Source of the DNA: Thermasporomyces sp036564245
GTDB lineage: Bacteria > Actinomycetota > Actinomycetes > Propionibacteriales > Actinopolymorphaceae
Direction of reading: 5' to 3'
Assembly: GCA_036564245.1 (NCBI GenBank)
Contig: DATCKU010000110.1
Location: forward strand, 62,001 to 126,000
Length of the DNA: 64,000 bases
Shown here: positions 26,860 through 35,942 of the stretch, piece by piece
Layout: each line of letters opens with the position of its first letter
Position numbering within the stretch: the first letter of the stretch is position 1
Notes under the pieces: generated by a model
What the model saw: the letters and a program-made list of their open reading frames with translations, nothing else
The model's database searches: none
What the model was told of the DNA's origin: nothing
Position numbers and translations under genes: made by a program

Positions 26860-27828
26860 CTAGAGGTTGTGCACATCTGCCTGCTTGGCGCGTACGGCCT
26901 CTGCCGCCGCGATCAGATTGGCAAGCTCGGCGTCGGACAGCTCCGTCTCGATCACCTTACGAACGCCAACTCGCCCGAGCTCGGCGAGAACGCCCAGGTA
27001 GACACCGCTGATCCCGTAATGGCCGTCCACCCAGGCGCAGACCGGCATCACCGCGCCTGAATCCTCGGCGACGGCGCGGACCATGCGGGCGGCTGCGGCG
27101 GACGGTGCGAAGTAGGCCGATCCGGTCTTGAGCAGCGAGACGACCTCGGCACCGCCAGCCCGGGTGCGTTCGACAAGCTCGTCGACCTCCGCTGGTGAGA
27201 GCAACTCGGTGAGGGGTCGCTGCGTTCCGTCGACGTTGACCGTGCACTTGCTGGGTACGGGCACCATTGTCTCGCCATGCGAGCCGAGCGTGAGGGTTTG
27301 CACGGCACTCACGGGGACGTTCAACCGCTCCGCCACGAAATGCGAGAAACGTGCGGTGTCCAGCATGCCCGCCTGGCCCATCACGCGGTGCTTGTCGAAA
27401 CCGGTGACGATCTGGGCGAGTGCGGTCATCTCGTCCAAGGGGTTGGAGACCACGATCACGACCGCGTTGGGCGCGTACTTGGCGATGTTCTCCGAGACCT
27501 GCCGGACGATCTTGGCATTGGTCTCGAGCAGGTCCATCCGGCTCATCCCCGGCTTCCGCGGTACCCCCGCCGTGATCACGACGATGTCGGAACCGGCGAT
27601 CACCTCGTAGCCTTCACCCGACGGACCAGTCGTGCGTCCTGTCACCTTGGTCTCGAAACCCTCGATGGGCCGCGACTGGTTGATGTCGAGTGCGATGCCT
27701 TCCGCCCTGCCCTCGATGATGTCGGTGAGCACGACCTCGTCGAAGATGTCGTACTCCGCCAACCGCTGGGCAGTCGTCGAGCCGTAGAAACCGGCGCCGA
27801 TGACCGCGACCTTGCCGCTGCGCGCCAT
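26860..27828 (-). CDS. mdh: malate dehydrogenase (LDH-like type)
   Basis: NAD-dependent oxidation of malate to oxaloacetate. Of 322 aa, the Rossmann motif is VAVIGAGFYGSTTAQRLAE, with acidic TDIIEG at the second strand. ITAGVPRKPGMSRMDLLETN carries substrate Arg residues. VSNPLDEMTALAQ, VMGQAGMLDTARF and the catalytic His in LTLGSHGETMVP are typical of the tetrameric MDH/LDH-like group. A TamR-like operator lies 115 bp upstream of the ATG. icd follows in the same direction. Confidence 0.95.
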   Translation of the reverse strand: MARSGKVAVIGAGFYGSTTAQRLAEYDIFDEVVLTDIIEGRAEGIALDINQSRPIEGFETKVTGRTTGPSGEGYEVIAGSDIVVITAGVPRKPGMSRMDLLETNAKIVRQVSENIAKYAPNAVVIVVSNPLDEMTALAQIVTGFDKHRVMGQAGMLDTARFSHFVAERLNVPVSAVQTLTLGSHGETMVPVPSKCTVNVDGTQRPLTELLSPAEVDELVERTRAGGAEVVSLLKTGSAYFAPSAAAARMVRAVAEDSGAVMPVCAWVDGHYGISGVYLGVLAELGRVGVRKVIETELSDAELANLIAAAEAVRAKQADVHNL

Positions 27829-27942
27829 CGCTCATCGCCTCCCGAGGATTCGCCTCGCAGCCCATCCTCCTCCGACCGATGCCGGAGCGGAACCCGGTCC
27901 CGACGAGCTCAGACCGGACCCGACAGCCTCACCCGGAGGAGT

Positions 27943-27958
27943 CTCTTGGCATCGAGAT
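27943..27958. promoter_or_regulatory. TamR-like operator upstream of mdh-icd
   Basis: On the mdh strand it reads ATCTCGATGCCAAGAG, identical at 14 of 16 positions to the site in the tam/tamR gap (ATCTCGATGTCAAGAT). It lies 115 bp before the mdh start. In S. coelicolor TamR directly controls mdh and an isocitrate dehydrogenase gene, so the position makes functional sense. The surrounding 27829-28139 region holds no gene. Confidence 0.65.
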
Positions 27959-28139
27959 ATCTACCACGAGCGTAACCGAGCCCTCAGGCGCCCGGTCCCC
28001 CGCCCCCAGCGGGCGCGACGCAGTCCCTCTAGCCGGTCCTCCGAGCGGCCAACCGTCGAGCGGATCCGGGACTGGCCCGGCCTCGAGCGGATCTGGGAGT
28101 CCTGCCGCGAGCGGGTCTCGGAGTGCCGTGTCCCACCCG

Positions 28140-28487
28140 CTAGCCGATCCTGGGAATGGCGATGGCGAGGACGAGGAGCATGCCGCCCATGGCGGCGAGC
28201 GTGAGGACGTCGACGGTGCGGCTGCGGAGCACCAGGAGGCCGGCCCGACGGGTCGTGAGGACCAGTCGGAAGACGGCAGCGAGCAAGACCGAGAGCGCGA
28301 ACAACGTCATGCCCGGCCGGAAGTCCACGAAGACCACGAGGAGCACCGAGATCGCGATCCCCGACAGGACCACGAGGAGCGGCCACTGCCGCCTCGGCCA
28401 CGGCCGGATCGGGGGCAGCGGCTTCGAGGGGTCGTGGTGCTTGCCGGCCCGGAACGCAAGCCATGCTTCACGGAGCCGCTCAGCCAT
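28140..28487 (-). CDS. DUF3017 membrane protein
   Basis: A 115-aa protein with three hydrophobic segments: QWPLLVVLSGIAISVLLVVF, MTLFALSVLLAAVFRLVL and VLTLAAMGGMLLVLAIAIP. The short N-terminus reads MAERLREAWLAFRAGKHHDP. Small DUF3017 proteins sit between purH and mdh in many actinobacteria, as here. Function unknown. Confidence 0.85.
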   Translation of the reverse strand: MAERLREAWLAFRAGKHHDPSKPLPPIRPWPRRQWPLLVVLSGIAISVLLVVFVDFRPGMTLFALSVLLAAVFRLVLTTRRAGLLVLRSRTVDVLTLAAMGGMLLVLAIAIPRIG

Positions 28488-28591
28488 CGGTGTGCTCCAG
28501 ATCGACGGTGGTGGATATGCCGAAAGGCTAACGAACGCCGGATGTCCGACGGGTGATCCCCGGCACGTCCCGGGCCGCCGGCTCCCACCCG

Positions 28592-30220
28592 TCAGTGGAA
28601 GAAGTGGCGGGTGCCCGTGAGGTACAGCGTGACGTCGGCGGCGCGGGCCGCGGCGATCACCTCGTCGTCGCGCACCGAGCCACCCGGCTGCACGACAGCG
28701 CGTACACCCGCATCGATCAGCACCTGCAGCCCGTCCGGGAACGGGAAGAACGCATCGGACGCTGCGACCGAGCCGGCCGCCCGCTGACCCGCACGGGTGA
28801 CCGCCAACCGCGCGGCGTCGACCCGGTTGACCTGACCCATCCCGACACCCACGGTCGCGCCCCCGCTGGCCAGCAGGATCGCGTTGGACTTCACCGCCCG
28901 CACCGCACGCCAGGCGAAGGCGAGATCGGCGAGGACGTCGTCGTCTGCCGCAGGGCCCGCCGCCAGCTGCCACGCCGACGGGTCGTCGCCCGGCGCGTCG
29001 ACGGCATCGGTCGTCTGCAGCAGCAGACCGCCGGAGATCTGCCGCATCTCGATGCCCCCACGCGCCTGTGGCGGTGCGCACCGCAGCAACCGGATGTTCT
29101 TCTTCCTGGTGAGGATCTCCAGCGCCTCGGGCTCGAAGTCCGGCGCCACGACCACCTCGGTGAACACCTCGGCGACCTGGCGCGCCATCTCGGTCGACAC
29201 CGTGCGGTTGGCCGCGATCACACCCCCGAACGCCGACACCGGGTCACAGGCGTGCGCCTTCCGGTGGGCTTCGGCGATGTCGGTGCCGGTGGCGATGCCA
29301 CAGGGGTTGGCGTGCTTGATGATCGCGACAGCTGGGGCGTCGAAGTCGTACGCAGCACGACGCGCAGCGTCGGTGTCGACGTAGTTGTTGTACGACATCT
29401 GCTTGCCGTGTAGCTGTTCGGCGCTCGCGAGGTCGGCTCCCTGCGCCGTCCCTGGCGTCATCGCTCGATACAGTGCCGCGCTCTGATGCGGGTTCTCGCC
29501 ATACCGCAAGGTCTCCTTGCGTTCCCACGTGGCACCCAGCCAGACCGGAAAGTGCGTGTCTTGCTCGCGATCCTCGGGTGTCGCCTCGTCATCGCCCGAC
29601 GAAAGCACGTTGTGCATCCACGATGCGACGTGCACGTCGTAGCTCGCCGTGTGGGCGAAGGCCTCGGCTGCCAGGCGGCGACGCTGCTCGAGCGTGAACC
29701 CACCTTCAGCGACAGCAGCCAGCACGTCCGCGTATCGCCGAGGTGAGGTGACGACGGCCACGGTCGCGTGGTTCTTCGCGGCGGCACGCGTCATCGCCGG
29801 CCCACCGATGTCGATCTGCTCGATCACCTCGTCGTGCGCGGCCCCAGACGCGACCGTCTCGGCGAAGGGATACAGGTTCGACACCAAGAGGTCGAACGCC
29901 GCGACGTCGAGCTCCTCGAGCTGGCGCCGGTGGTCGGGGTTGTCCATGTCCGCCAGCAGGCCCGCGTGGATCCGCGGGTGCAAGGTCTTCACCCGCCCGT
30001 CCAGACATTCCGGAAACCCGGTGACGTCTTCCACCCGGGTCACCCGGATACCGGCGGACTCGATGGTGGCAGCGGTCGAACCGGTCGACACGAGCTCGAC
30101 GCCGGCGTCGGCGAGGCCACGTGCCAGATCGACCAGTCCGGTCTTGTCGTACACGCTGAGCAGGGCACGCCGGATCGGTCGACGTCCGTCGCTCGCTCCA
30201 GATACAACGCGATCGCTCAC
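28592..30220 (-). CDS. purH: bifunctional AICAR formyltransferase/IMP cyclohydrolase
   Basis: Catalyses the last two steps of IMP synthesis. Of 542 aa, the N-terminal cyclohydrolase domain (about 1-200) has RALLSVYDKTGLVDLA, LVSTGSTAATIESAGI, FPECLDGRVKTLHPRIHAGLL and DLLVSNLYPF. The C-terminal transformylase has RYGENPHQSAALY, MSYNNYVDTDAA and AVAIIKHANPCGIA (the catalytic Lys-His), and ends FPDGLQVLIDAGVRAVVQPGGS. The GTG at 30220 overlaps the purN stop by GTGA. Confidence 0.96.
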   Translation of the reverse strand: MSDRVVSGASDGRRPIRRALLSVYDKTGLVDLARGLADAGVELVSTGSTAATIESAGIRVTRVEDVTGFPECLDGRVKTLHPRIHAGLLADMDNPDHRRQLEELDVAAFDLLVSNLYPFAETVASGAAHDEVIEQIDIGGPAMTRAAAKNHATVAVVTSPRRYADVLAAVAEGGFTLEQRRRLAAEAFAHTASYDVHVASWMHNVLSSGDDEATPEDREQDTHFPVWLGATWERKETLRYGENPHQSAALYRAMTPGTAQGADLASAEQLHGKQMSYNNYVDTDAARRAAYDFDAPAVAIIKHANPCGIATGTDIAEAHRKAHACDPVSAFGGVIAANRTVSTEMARQVAEVFTEVVVAPDFEPEALEILTRKKNIRLLRCAPPQARGGIEMRQISGGLLLQTTDAVDAPGDDPSAWQLAAGPAADDDVLADLAFAWRAVRAVKSNAILLASGGATVGVGMGQVNRVDAARLAVTRAGQRAAGSVAASDAFFPFPDGLQVLIDAGVRAVVQPGGSVRDDEVIAAARAADVTLYLTGTRHFFH

Positions 30221-30825
30221 GGGATCGTGACCTTTCTTCCGCGTACGGTGAAACCCAACCGGACCATCGCACCGATGGTGTCGACGAGCTGCTGCCGCTC
30301 GGCGACCTTGATCCTCTCGGTCAACGACTCCTCGGTGTCGTCGTCTTCGACCGGCACCGCGACCTGGGCGATGATCGGCCCGGTGTCGACGCCTTCGTCG
30401 ACGAGGAAGAGGGTCGCGCCTGCGACCTTGACGCCGTAGTTCAGCGCGTCGCGCGGTCCGTGCAACCCAGGGAAGGACGGGAGGAGGGAGTTGTGGCTGT
30501 TGACGTACCTCCCGCCGAAGCTCGCGAGGAAGTGCTTGCCCACGAGCTTTCGGAATCCTGCCGAGACGACGAGTGTGGGTTCGTACGCCTTGACCTGCTC
30601 GGTGAGCGCGATGTCCCAATCCTCCCGGCTCGGGAAGTCGTTCACCTTGACCACGAACGTCGGCACACCAGCACGTTCGGCCCGAGCCAGACCCTCGATG
30701 CCGTCGCGATCAGCCCCGACGGCGACGACGTGGGCACCGTACGCTGGCTCTCGAGTGGCGTCGAGGAGCGCCTGCAACAAGGTGCCGGTACCGGATACCA
30801 GGACGACGAGACGTGCGGACTTCAA
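30217..30825 (-). CDS. purN: phosphoribosylglycinamide formyltransferase
   Basis: Transfers a formyl group from 10-formyl-THF to GAR in purine synthesis. Of 202 aa, LVVLVSGTGTLLQALLDA is the nucleotide-binding start. GRYVNSHNSLLPSFPGLHGPRDAL carries the catalytic Asn-His, and LFLVDEGVDTGPIIAQ the Asp. I choose the TTG at 30825 because GAGGAG sits at the right distance and the family begins just before VVLVSG. Overlap with purH implies coupled translation. Confidence 0.93.
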   Translation of the reverse strand: MKSARLVVLVSGTGTLLQALLDATREPAYGAHVVAVGADRDGIEGLARAERAGVPTFVVKVNDFPSREDWDIALTEQVKAYEPTLVVSAGFRKLVGKHFLASFGGRYVNSHNSLLPSFPGLHGPRDALNYGVKVAGATLFLVDEGVDTGPIIAQVAVPVEDDDTEESLTERIKVAERQQLVDTIGAMVRLGFTVRGRKVTIP

Positions 30826-31092
30826 AGGCTCCTCGCTACGTTCGCAGGGTCCCCGGGTTGGTGCCCTGGTGTCCTCGCGGCTCCTGTGCTCCGGTGCCGA
30901 CGCTGGTGCGTTGCCTCCGGGCGCTCGCCCCGGGTTGGCACCGGACGATCCGCGCCAAAGGCGCGACAATTGCGTACGGACCCCGCAAAGGCCGTCGCGG
31001 GTCGCACCACCGGGCGGTGACCGTGGCGCCAGGGTGGGATGGGAACGTTGGTCACGATAGCGCCAGCCGTACCGATGACGGGAGAAGGGTCT

Positions 31093-31905
31093 GTGGAGAG
31101 CCCCGAGGACACGAGACAGGCTGACCCGAGCGGAGGAACCTCCCGCCCGGACGACGAACAGCCTGAATCCACCGAATCCACGACGGCGGCCCCGACCGCA
31201 ACGAGTGAGTCCGAAGACCTCGGTCTTGCGCCCATCCCTGCCGAAGGCACGATCGCACCTGCTGACCCCGAACGCGTCTTCGGACGCCAACCCTCCCCGT
31301 CCGCCTACAGCCGGGTGATCGCGGCCGCCGACCGACCGCCGAAATCCGATCACGCTGGACGGCCCACGCCGGCTGGCGACCAGCCAGCACCTGGTCCGAG
31401 CGCCGGACCGGAGACCTCCGACTCGTCCACCCGCGGCGAGCAACCCGCCACCACACCGCGGCCCCACGACGCGCCAGGAGCCGGACATCCGGCGTCGCCT
31501 CCGCCACCATCCTCACCACCTTCCCCGCAGGACGTGTCTCGGCTCACGAGTCGCGGACGGCTTGCGATCTTCCTCGGCCTGGCCGGACTCGTCTGTGTCA
31601 CGAGCGTGTTCGCGCTCCCGCTCGGACTCGGGCTCGGCATCGCCGCGATCGTGGTGGGCGCGCGGGCGCGAAAGCGCGGCCAGCAGGCCCACCAGGCGGT
31701 GCCCGGTGCGATGACGGGGATCGTCCTGGGCATCGTGTCGAGCGTCTTCGCGAGCCTGCTCATCGTGAGCGCGGCGGTCTTCTGGGAGGAGCTCGTCGAG
31801 TACCAGGACTGCGTCTCCGGGGCGAACACCAACACCGCCCGGGAGGCGTGCCAGCGCGAGTTCGAGGAACGACTCGTCGAGCGGGTCACCCCGCCGCCGA
31901 GGTGA
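31093..31905 (+). CDS. proline-rich DUF4190-like membrane protein
   Basis: A 270-aa protein of unknown function. The first ~165 residues are a disordered Pro/Ser/Thr-rich region. Two membrane segments follow: LAIFLGLAGLVCVTSVFALPLGLGLGIAAIVVG and MTGIVLGIVSSVFASLLIVSAAVFW, the DUF4190 pattern. A short tail has VEYQDCVSGANTNTAREACQ. The GTG at 31093 follows GGAGAAGGG; an in-frame ATG at 31075 overlaps that ribosome-binding site and is less likely. It is divergent from purN and convergent with DUF6350. Confidence 0.7.
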   Translation: MESPEDTRQADPSGGTSRPDDEQPESTESTTAAPTATSESEDLGLAPIPAEGTIAPADPERVFGRQPSPSAYSRVIAAADRPPKSDHAGRPTPAGDQPAPGPSAGPETSDSSTRGEQPATTPRPHDAPGAGHPASPPPPSSPPSPQDVSRLTSRGRLAIFLGLAGLVCVTSVFALPLGLGLGIAAIVVGARARKRGQQAHQAVPGAMTGIVLGIVSSVFASLLIVSAAVFWEELVEYQDCVSGANTNTAREACQREFEERLVERVTPPPR

Positions 31906-31907
31906 CG

Positions 31908-33161
31908 TCAGTCGTCGCGGCGCGCCTGTGACGCGCGTGTGGACCTCCAGCGCGCCCCCGCCCGCATGGCCAACACGGCAACCGCGCCCGCGATACCGAG
32001 CGTGCTCACGGCCACGACGCCCACCTGAACCACCAGAGGCCCGACGTGGCTCAGCCGCCCTGGACCGACGGACCCGTACGCCAGTGCGGCGATGGCCGTG
32101 AACCAGATCCCGCCCACGACGCCGGCGAGACCACCACGCAGTGCCGCATGTTCGATCGCGTACGCCGGATAGCGGCGTACCGCTGCCAGCCCGGCGACGC
32201 CACCCGCCAGCAAGGGCATGGCAACCACGCCGAGCATCCACCCGCCAAGCTCGGCATCACCAGGCAGCGCGGCCAACAGGGGGAACACCGGCAGGGGGCC
32301 GACCGCCACCCCGGTCGGCGCCACGACGGTACCCGTACCGAAGACGAAGCCGGGACCCAGCGCGAAAGCCGCGGCGCAGACCGCGGCGTTTGGCACGTAC
32401 GCCAGGCTCACGAGCAGCAACAACGGCATGCCGAGCGGGCCAGGCGCGAGCTTCTCGGTGAGGGCGAGTGCCCGGCCGGCGTGGATCAGCAGCGACGCGG
32501 CGAGCAGCAGGAACCCCACACTCAGAAGGGCGGCGAGGCCTGCGAACCCGCCGTAGAGCGCCGCCCGGACTTCTTCGGGAACCCGCCGCCACATCCGGCC
32601 GGCATGCCCACTCATCCGGACGATCCCCGCTCCGCCTGCAAGTCCTGCAAGCAGCGTGCCGTGGACGAACGCCCGGATGATGTCCGGCTCGACTCCGTCC
32701 GCATGGCCGAGAAAGGCGACGAACGCAGCCAGCCCGCCGTAGCCGACCGCCAACACCGCGATGCCACCAGCGGCGTGCAACGCCTGCGCGACAGCGGAGG
32801 TACGGCCGACCCACGCACCTGCGCGACACAGAAGAAGAAAGGGAAGCAGCGTGAGTCCCAGGGGCGTGAGATCGACCGTGCCGTCCGGAAGCGCGATGGG
32901 CACGCCATGCGCAAGCAGCCAGGCGTCGACGCCGACGCGAAGCGCCCACCCTGCCGAGCCGCCCGGTGACATGAGCCACGCCAGCACAGCGAGCGCGGCG
33001 CACGGCAACGCCCCAGCGAGAGTCGCCCACCCTGCCGCGAGAGCGGCACCGACGGGCGCCGGTCGCAGGAGCGGTGTCCGGTTCTGGCCATCGCTCGAGT
33101 GCCGCGTGCGCAGCGCGGAGGACCCGGGAACGAAGGCGTCGGCGACCTGTCTGGCCATCAT
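31908..33161 (-). CDS. DUF6350 multi-pass membrane protein
   Basis: A 417-aa protein with about eight to ten hydrophobic segments, for example AALAAGWATLAGALPCAALAV, LTPLGLTLLPFLLLCRAGAW and VGPLPVFPLLAALPGDAEL. DUF6350 proteins usually lie next to purN in actinobacteria; here purN is about 1.1 kb downstream with a convergent gene in between. Function unknown. The stop lies 2 bp from the stop of the convergent gene, so the two mRNAs meet with no room for a separate terminator. Confidence 0.8.
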   Translation of the reverse strand: MMARQVADAFVPGSSALRTRHSSDGQNRTPLLRPAPVGAALAAGWATLAGALPCAALAVLAWLMSPGGSAGWALRVGVDAWLLAHGVPIALPDGTVDLTPLGLTLLPFLLLCRAGAWVGRTSAVAQALHAAGGIAVLAVGYGGLAAFVAFLGHADGVEPDIIRAFVHGTLLAGLAGGAGIVRMSGHAGRMWRRVPEEVRAALYGGFAGLAALLSVGFLLLAASLLIHAGRALALTEKLAPGPLGMPLLLLVSLAYVPNAAVCAAAFALGPGFVFGTGTVVAPTGVAVGPLPVFPLLAALPGDAELGGWMLGVVAMPLLAGGVAGLAAVRRYPAYAIEHAALRGGLAGVVGGIWFTAIAALAYGSVGPGRLSHVGPLVVQVGVVAVSTLGIAGAVAVLAMRAGARWRSTRASQARRDD

Positions 33162-33658
33162 GCGTCATGCTCGCAGCTCACGGCCGCCACGCGACGGACT
33201 GACACGCCGTAACCCCACCCAAATGACCACGCGGCGCGACGACGCGGTAGCCGCAGCAGCCCTCCGCACCTGGTGACGCGACCAGCCAGGCTATGCCGCC
33301 CGCCCTCCCCCGAACACGCTCTGCCACCTGCTTCGTACACAGTGCACTCGCGATAGGTTCGGACAAAGAGGTCCCGCAGGCACTGGGGGCAAAGAGGGGA
33401 TCGCCCGGGCTCGCGGTCGCCCCAACCCGATTGACGTCGTTTCGCGCTCGACATGGCGACAGAAGCCACAGTCTCGGGCCACGCGCTTTCGGGCTACGGG
33501 CTACCGGGCCAGACGCGGCGACACGTCTGGCTGCTGCCGTGCACGACCACTCGACGGCCAGTGGTTGCGTAGCCTCGCAATGCGCAGATCGCGGGCGCAA
33601 CCAGTCGCACGCGTGCGGTGTCATCTTGTGGTGAGAGTCGGCGAGTGGCGGAGGGCTC
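33162..33658. other. 497-bp divergent intergenic region
   Basis: No supported gene. Contains the motif copy at 33222-33233 (AATGACCACGCG, 10 of 12 bases) 61 bp upstream of the DUF6350 start, preceded by CCCA. It must also hold the promoter of the ECF sigma gene at 33659. No -35 (ECF-type AAC) element was clear. Confidence 0.35.
33222..33233 (+). repeat. motif copy upstream of DUF6350
   Basis: AATGACCACGCG with CCCA in front, 10 of 12 bases of consensus. Orientation is the same as the other copies that lie 5' of minus-strand genes (9605, 39077, 46342). Confidence 0.4.
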
Positions 33659-34297
33659 ATGGCGAATGCCGACGAGTTCGATGCCTTCTACCACGCTACG
33701 CGACAACGACTACTGCATCAGATGTACGCGATGACCGGGAATCTGGCTGACGCCCAAGACTGCGTCCAGGAGGCGTACGCGCGCGCCTGGCAGCATTGGC
33801 CTGCCGTGTCGCGACACGCCAACCCTGAGGCGTGGCTGCGTACTGTCGCGTGGCGCATCGCCGCGAGCCGATGGCGCAAGATCAAGAACGGCTTTGCTGC
33901 ACTGGCCCGGCACGGCCCGCCGACTCACGCGCCGGAGCCGAATCCGGACAACGTCGCCCTGGTGACCGCGCTACGGCAGATTCCCGAGCCACAACGGCGA
34001 GCCATCGTGCTGCATCACCTGGTCGGGCTGTCCGTCGAGGAGATCGCACGCGAGACGGAGGTGGCGGTCGGGACCGTCAAGGCGCGGCTCTCCCGAGGTC
34101 GCAACGCACTCGCCGAACTGCTGCGTGATCCAAGTCCACAAGACACGGCAGGATCCGACGGCCACACCCGTCACCCCGACTCTCGACAACGCGGCCACTC
34201 CCATCCACCTGAGCACACCACTCCAGCCAGTCACACCAATCCGGCCGACGACCTACGCAACCGACGGTCCGCGGAGGAGACGCAGAATGCCCGGTGA
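33659..34297 (+). CDS. ECF RNA polymerase sigma factor (SigE-family type)
   Basis: A 212-aa extracytoplasmic-function sigma factor. Region 2 is FYHATRQRLLHQMYAMTGNLADAQDCVQEAYARAWQHW (abridged here to its ends FYHATRQ and EAYARAW). AWLRTVAWRIAASRWR follows, and region 4 is LPEPQRR-like: IPEPQRRAIVLHHLVGLSVE, then VAVGTVKARLSRGRNAL. The last ~55 residues are a His/Pro/Thr-rich tail with no known role. GGAGGG precedes the ATG. The downstream gene starts 11 bp before its stop and probably encodes the matching membrane partner. Confidence 0.9.
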   Translation: MANADEFDAFYHATRQRLLHQMYAMTGNLADAQDCVQEAYARAWQHWPAVSRHANPEAWLRTVAWRIAASRWRKIKNGFAALARHGPPTHAPEPNPDNVALVTALRQIPEPQRRAIVLHHLVGLSVEEIARETEVAVGTVKARLSRGRNALAELLRDPSPQDTAGSDGHTRHPDSRQRGHSHPPEHTTPASHTNPADDLRNRRSAEETQNAR

Positions 34298-35303
34298 CTT
34301 CGACGGTGGAGCCGAGTCTCGCCTGGCCGAGCGGCTGACGCTCCTGCGTACTGACGTCGAGTCGGTCGTCTGGGCAGATGAGGAGACGATCCGGCGACGC
34401 GGAACCGTGCGCCACCTCCAGCGCACAGCCGCGACCGGCCTCGCGATCGTCGCCGGAGTCGGCGTCATCGGCTACGGCACGGTGACGGGCTTGAGCGGCG
34501 ACCCCACCACGACCGACCCGCTAGCCGTCTCGCCATCCGGCACCGCACAGGCGCCGCCCCGACCGTCCCAACGCCAGGGCGAGCGTTCGCCGTCGGAGCA
34601 CACCAGCGACCGCTGGTCGGGGTCCCCGCATCAACCCGACCCCAGTCGAACCACGTCGCCTGCACAAACCGGCAAGGCCCGACCGGAACGCTCGCCCAGC
34701 GCCGAACCGACAAGGACGCCTGACCGGGAGACCGAATCCCCGCCGGCGGCCTCGCCCAGCGAAACGACGCCGGACCCGACTGCGCCAGTGGCGTCGGCCG
34801 AGTCGCTGTTGGTCGAGACGGAGATGCCCGTCGTCGACGACTCCGGCCTCACCTGGTCGACCACCGCGACCAGCACGGGAGAAGGCTCAGCCGTGTCGTC
34901 GTGCCAGCTCGGGAGTCTCACGAGCCTGAAGGCGACGTCTGCCGCGCGTCGGGACTTCCAGTGGGGTACCGACTCCACGGTGACCGGTACGAACGTCGTG
35001 GCCAGCTTCGCGACGACCGCCGACGCCGCGAGCGCCTACGACACGTTCACGGGATGGCTCGAAGGCTGCACGTGGGGGACACCGCACGGGCCCACCGAGG
35101 TCGCGGTCGACTCTGGCGAGGCCAGCTGGTGGTGGGTCGGACGCGACGACGGCGACACCGGCGCGATCGACGTCGTGGGGCTGGTACGACGGGATCAGGT
35201 GCTGTCGGTCGTCGTGTGGCACCAGACGGGGCAAGACCTGAGCTACACGACAGACCCCATGGCGCCAGCCCTGCGGGCCAGCGCCCAGCGAATCACTCCT
35301 TGA
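34287..35303 (+). CDS. membrane-anchored protein paired with ECF sigma factor (possible anti-sigma)
   Basis: A 338-aa protein. A cytoplasmic N-terminus of about 50 residues (ESRLAERLTLLRTDVESVVW) is followed by one membrane span (TGLAIVAGVGVIGYGTVTGL). A long Pro/Ser/Thr linker (about 75-175) leads to an external domain with SCQLGSLTSLKATSAARRDF, AYDTFTGWLEGCTWG and SWWWVGRD. GGAGGAG precedes the ATG, and 11 bp overlap the sigma gene. The topology fits a membrane regulator of the sigma factor, but no zinc-binding anti-sigma motif is present, so the role is inferred from position. Confidence 0.7.
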   Translation: MPGDFDGGAESRLAERLTLLRTDVESVVWADEETIRRRGTVRHLQRTAATGLAIVAGVGVIGYGTVTGLSGDPTTTDPLAVSPSGTAQAPPRPSQRQGERSPSEHTSDRWSGSPHQPDPSRTTSPAQTGKARPERSPSAEPTRTPDRETESPPAASPSETTPDPTAPVASAESLLVETEMPVVDDSGLTWSTTATSTGEGSAVSSCQLGSLTSLKATSAARRDFQWGTDSTVTGTNVVASFATTADAASAYDTFTGWLEGCTWGTPHGPTEVAVDSGEASWWWVGRDDGDTGAIDVVGLVRRDQVLSVVVWHQTGQDLSYTTDPMAPALRASAQRITP

Positions 35304-35356
35304 GATCCCACTTCGCTCGCTTCGCGACTGAGATCCCACTCGCCGTTTCGCGAGGG
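35301..35356 (+). repeat. 28-bp tandem duplication at the end of the sigma operon
   Basis: TGAGATCCCACT occurs at 35301 and 35329, each followed by a sequence ending TTCGCGA. The first TGA is the stop codon of the upstream gene. Reminiscent of the duplicated gene end at 18241. Confidence 0.45.
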
Positions 35357-35393
35357 GCGGGCAAGGCGTTCCCCATCACTTCGCCCACGCCGT

Positions 35394-35867
35394 TCACCAG
35401 ATGGGACGCAGCGGCGGGATCGAGTCACCAGCCAAGCTGCGGATGATGGCGGCGAGCTCAGCGCGCGGGACGTGGAGGCCGGACTCATGGAGATGTCCGG
35501 CCAACTGCGCTTCCAGCTCGTGCAGGATCCGCCCGGCTACGGCGAGGTGGGTCAGAGCCTTGTCGGTCAGCACGACGAGTTTGCGCCTGCCGCCCGCGGG
35601 GTGTGGTCGGCGCTCCACGTAGCCCCGCTTCTCCAGGTCGTCGATGATCTGGCCGGCGGCCTGTTTGGTGACCCCGAGCTCCTCCGCGAGCTCGCTGCTC
35701 GTCGCGCCGGTGCGGCGCAGCACCTGGAAGACCAGGCCATGCATGGGGCGCAGGTCGGCGTAGCCCGCTGCGTCGAGACGGCTCACGAACTCGGAGACGA
35801 CCAGCTGGAAGGCCATCCCCAGCAGGAAAGTGAGCTCGGTCTGCTCGAGGGGGTCATGGGTCTTCAT
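35394..35867 (-). CDS. MarR-family transcriptional regulator
   Basis: A 157-aa winged-helix regulator. MHGLVFQVLRRTGATSSELAEELGVTKQAAGQIIDDLEKRGYVERRPHPAGGRRKLVVLT covers the helix-turn-helix and wing (abridged: TKQAAGQIIDDLEKRGYVER is the recognition helix). ATG at 35867. Divergent from a cupin gene with two matched operators in the 75-bp gap, so autoregulation and control of the cupin are likely. Ligand unknown. Confidence 0.9.
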   Translation of the reverse strand: MKTHDPLEQTELTFLLGMAFQLVVSEFVSRLDAAGYADLRPMHGLVFQVLRRTGATSSELAEELGVTKQAAGQIIDDLEKRGYVERRPHPAGGRRKLVVLTDKALTHLAVAGRILHELEAQLAGHLHESGLHVPRAELAAIIRSLAGDSIPPLRPIW

Positions 35868-35891
35868 CAGCGCTCATCTTGACACATCTAT

Positions 35892-35930
35892 GTAAAGCCG
35901 CTTTACTCACGTCGAATAAAGTCACTTTAC
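35892..35930. promoter_or_regulatory. paired operators between marR and cupin
   Basis: GTAAAG-CCG-CTTTAC at 35892-35906 is a perfect dyad and ATAAAG-TCA-CTTTAC at 35916-35930 is the same element with one changed base. Centres are 24 bp apart, a little over two helical turns. They cover the whole space between the divergent starts at 35867 and 35943, so a bound regulator would block both promoters. Confidence 0.8.
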
Positions 35931-35942
35931 TCAGGAGGGCTC

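Noticed and set aside
33162..33658. Small genes in the gap before the ECF sigma factor
   Set aside because: Short open frames exist on both strands but none has a ribosome-binding site or recognisable sequence.
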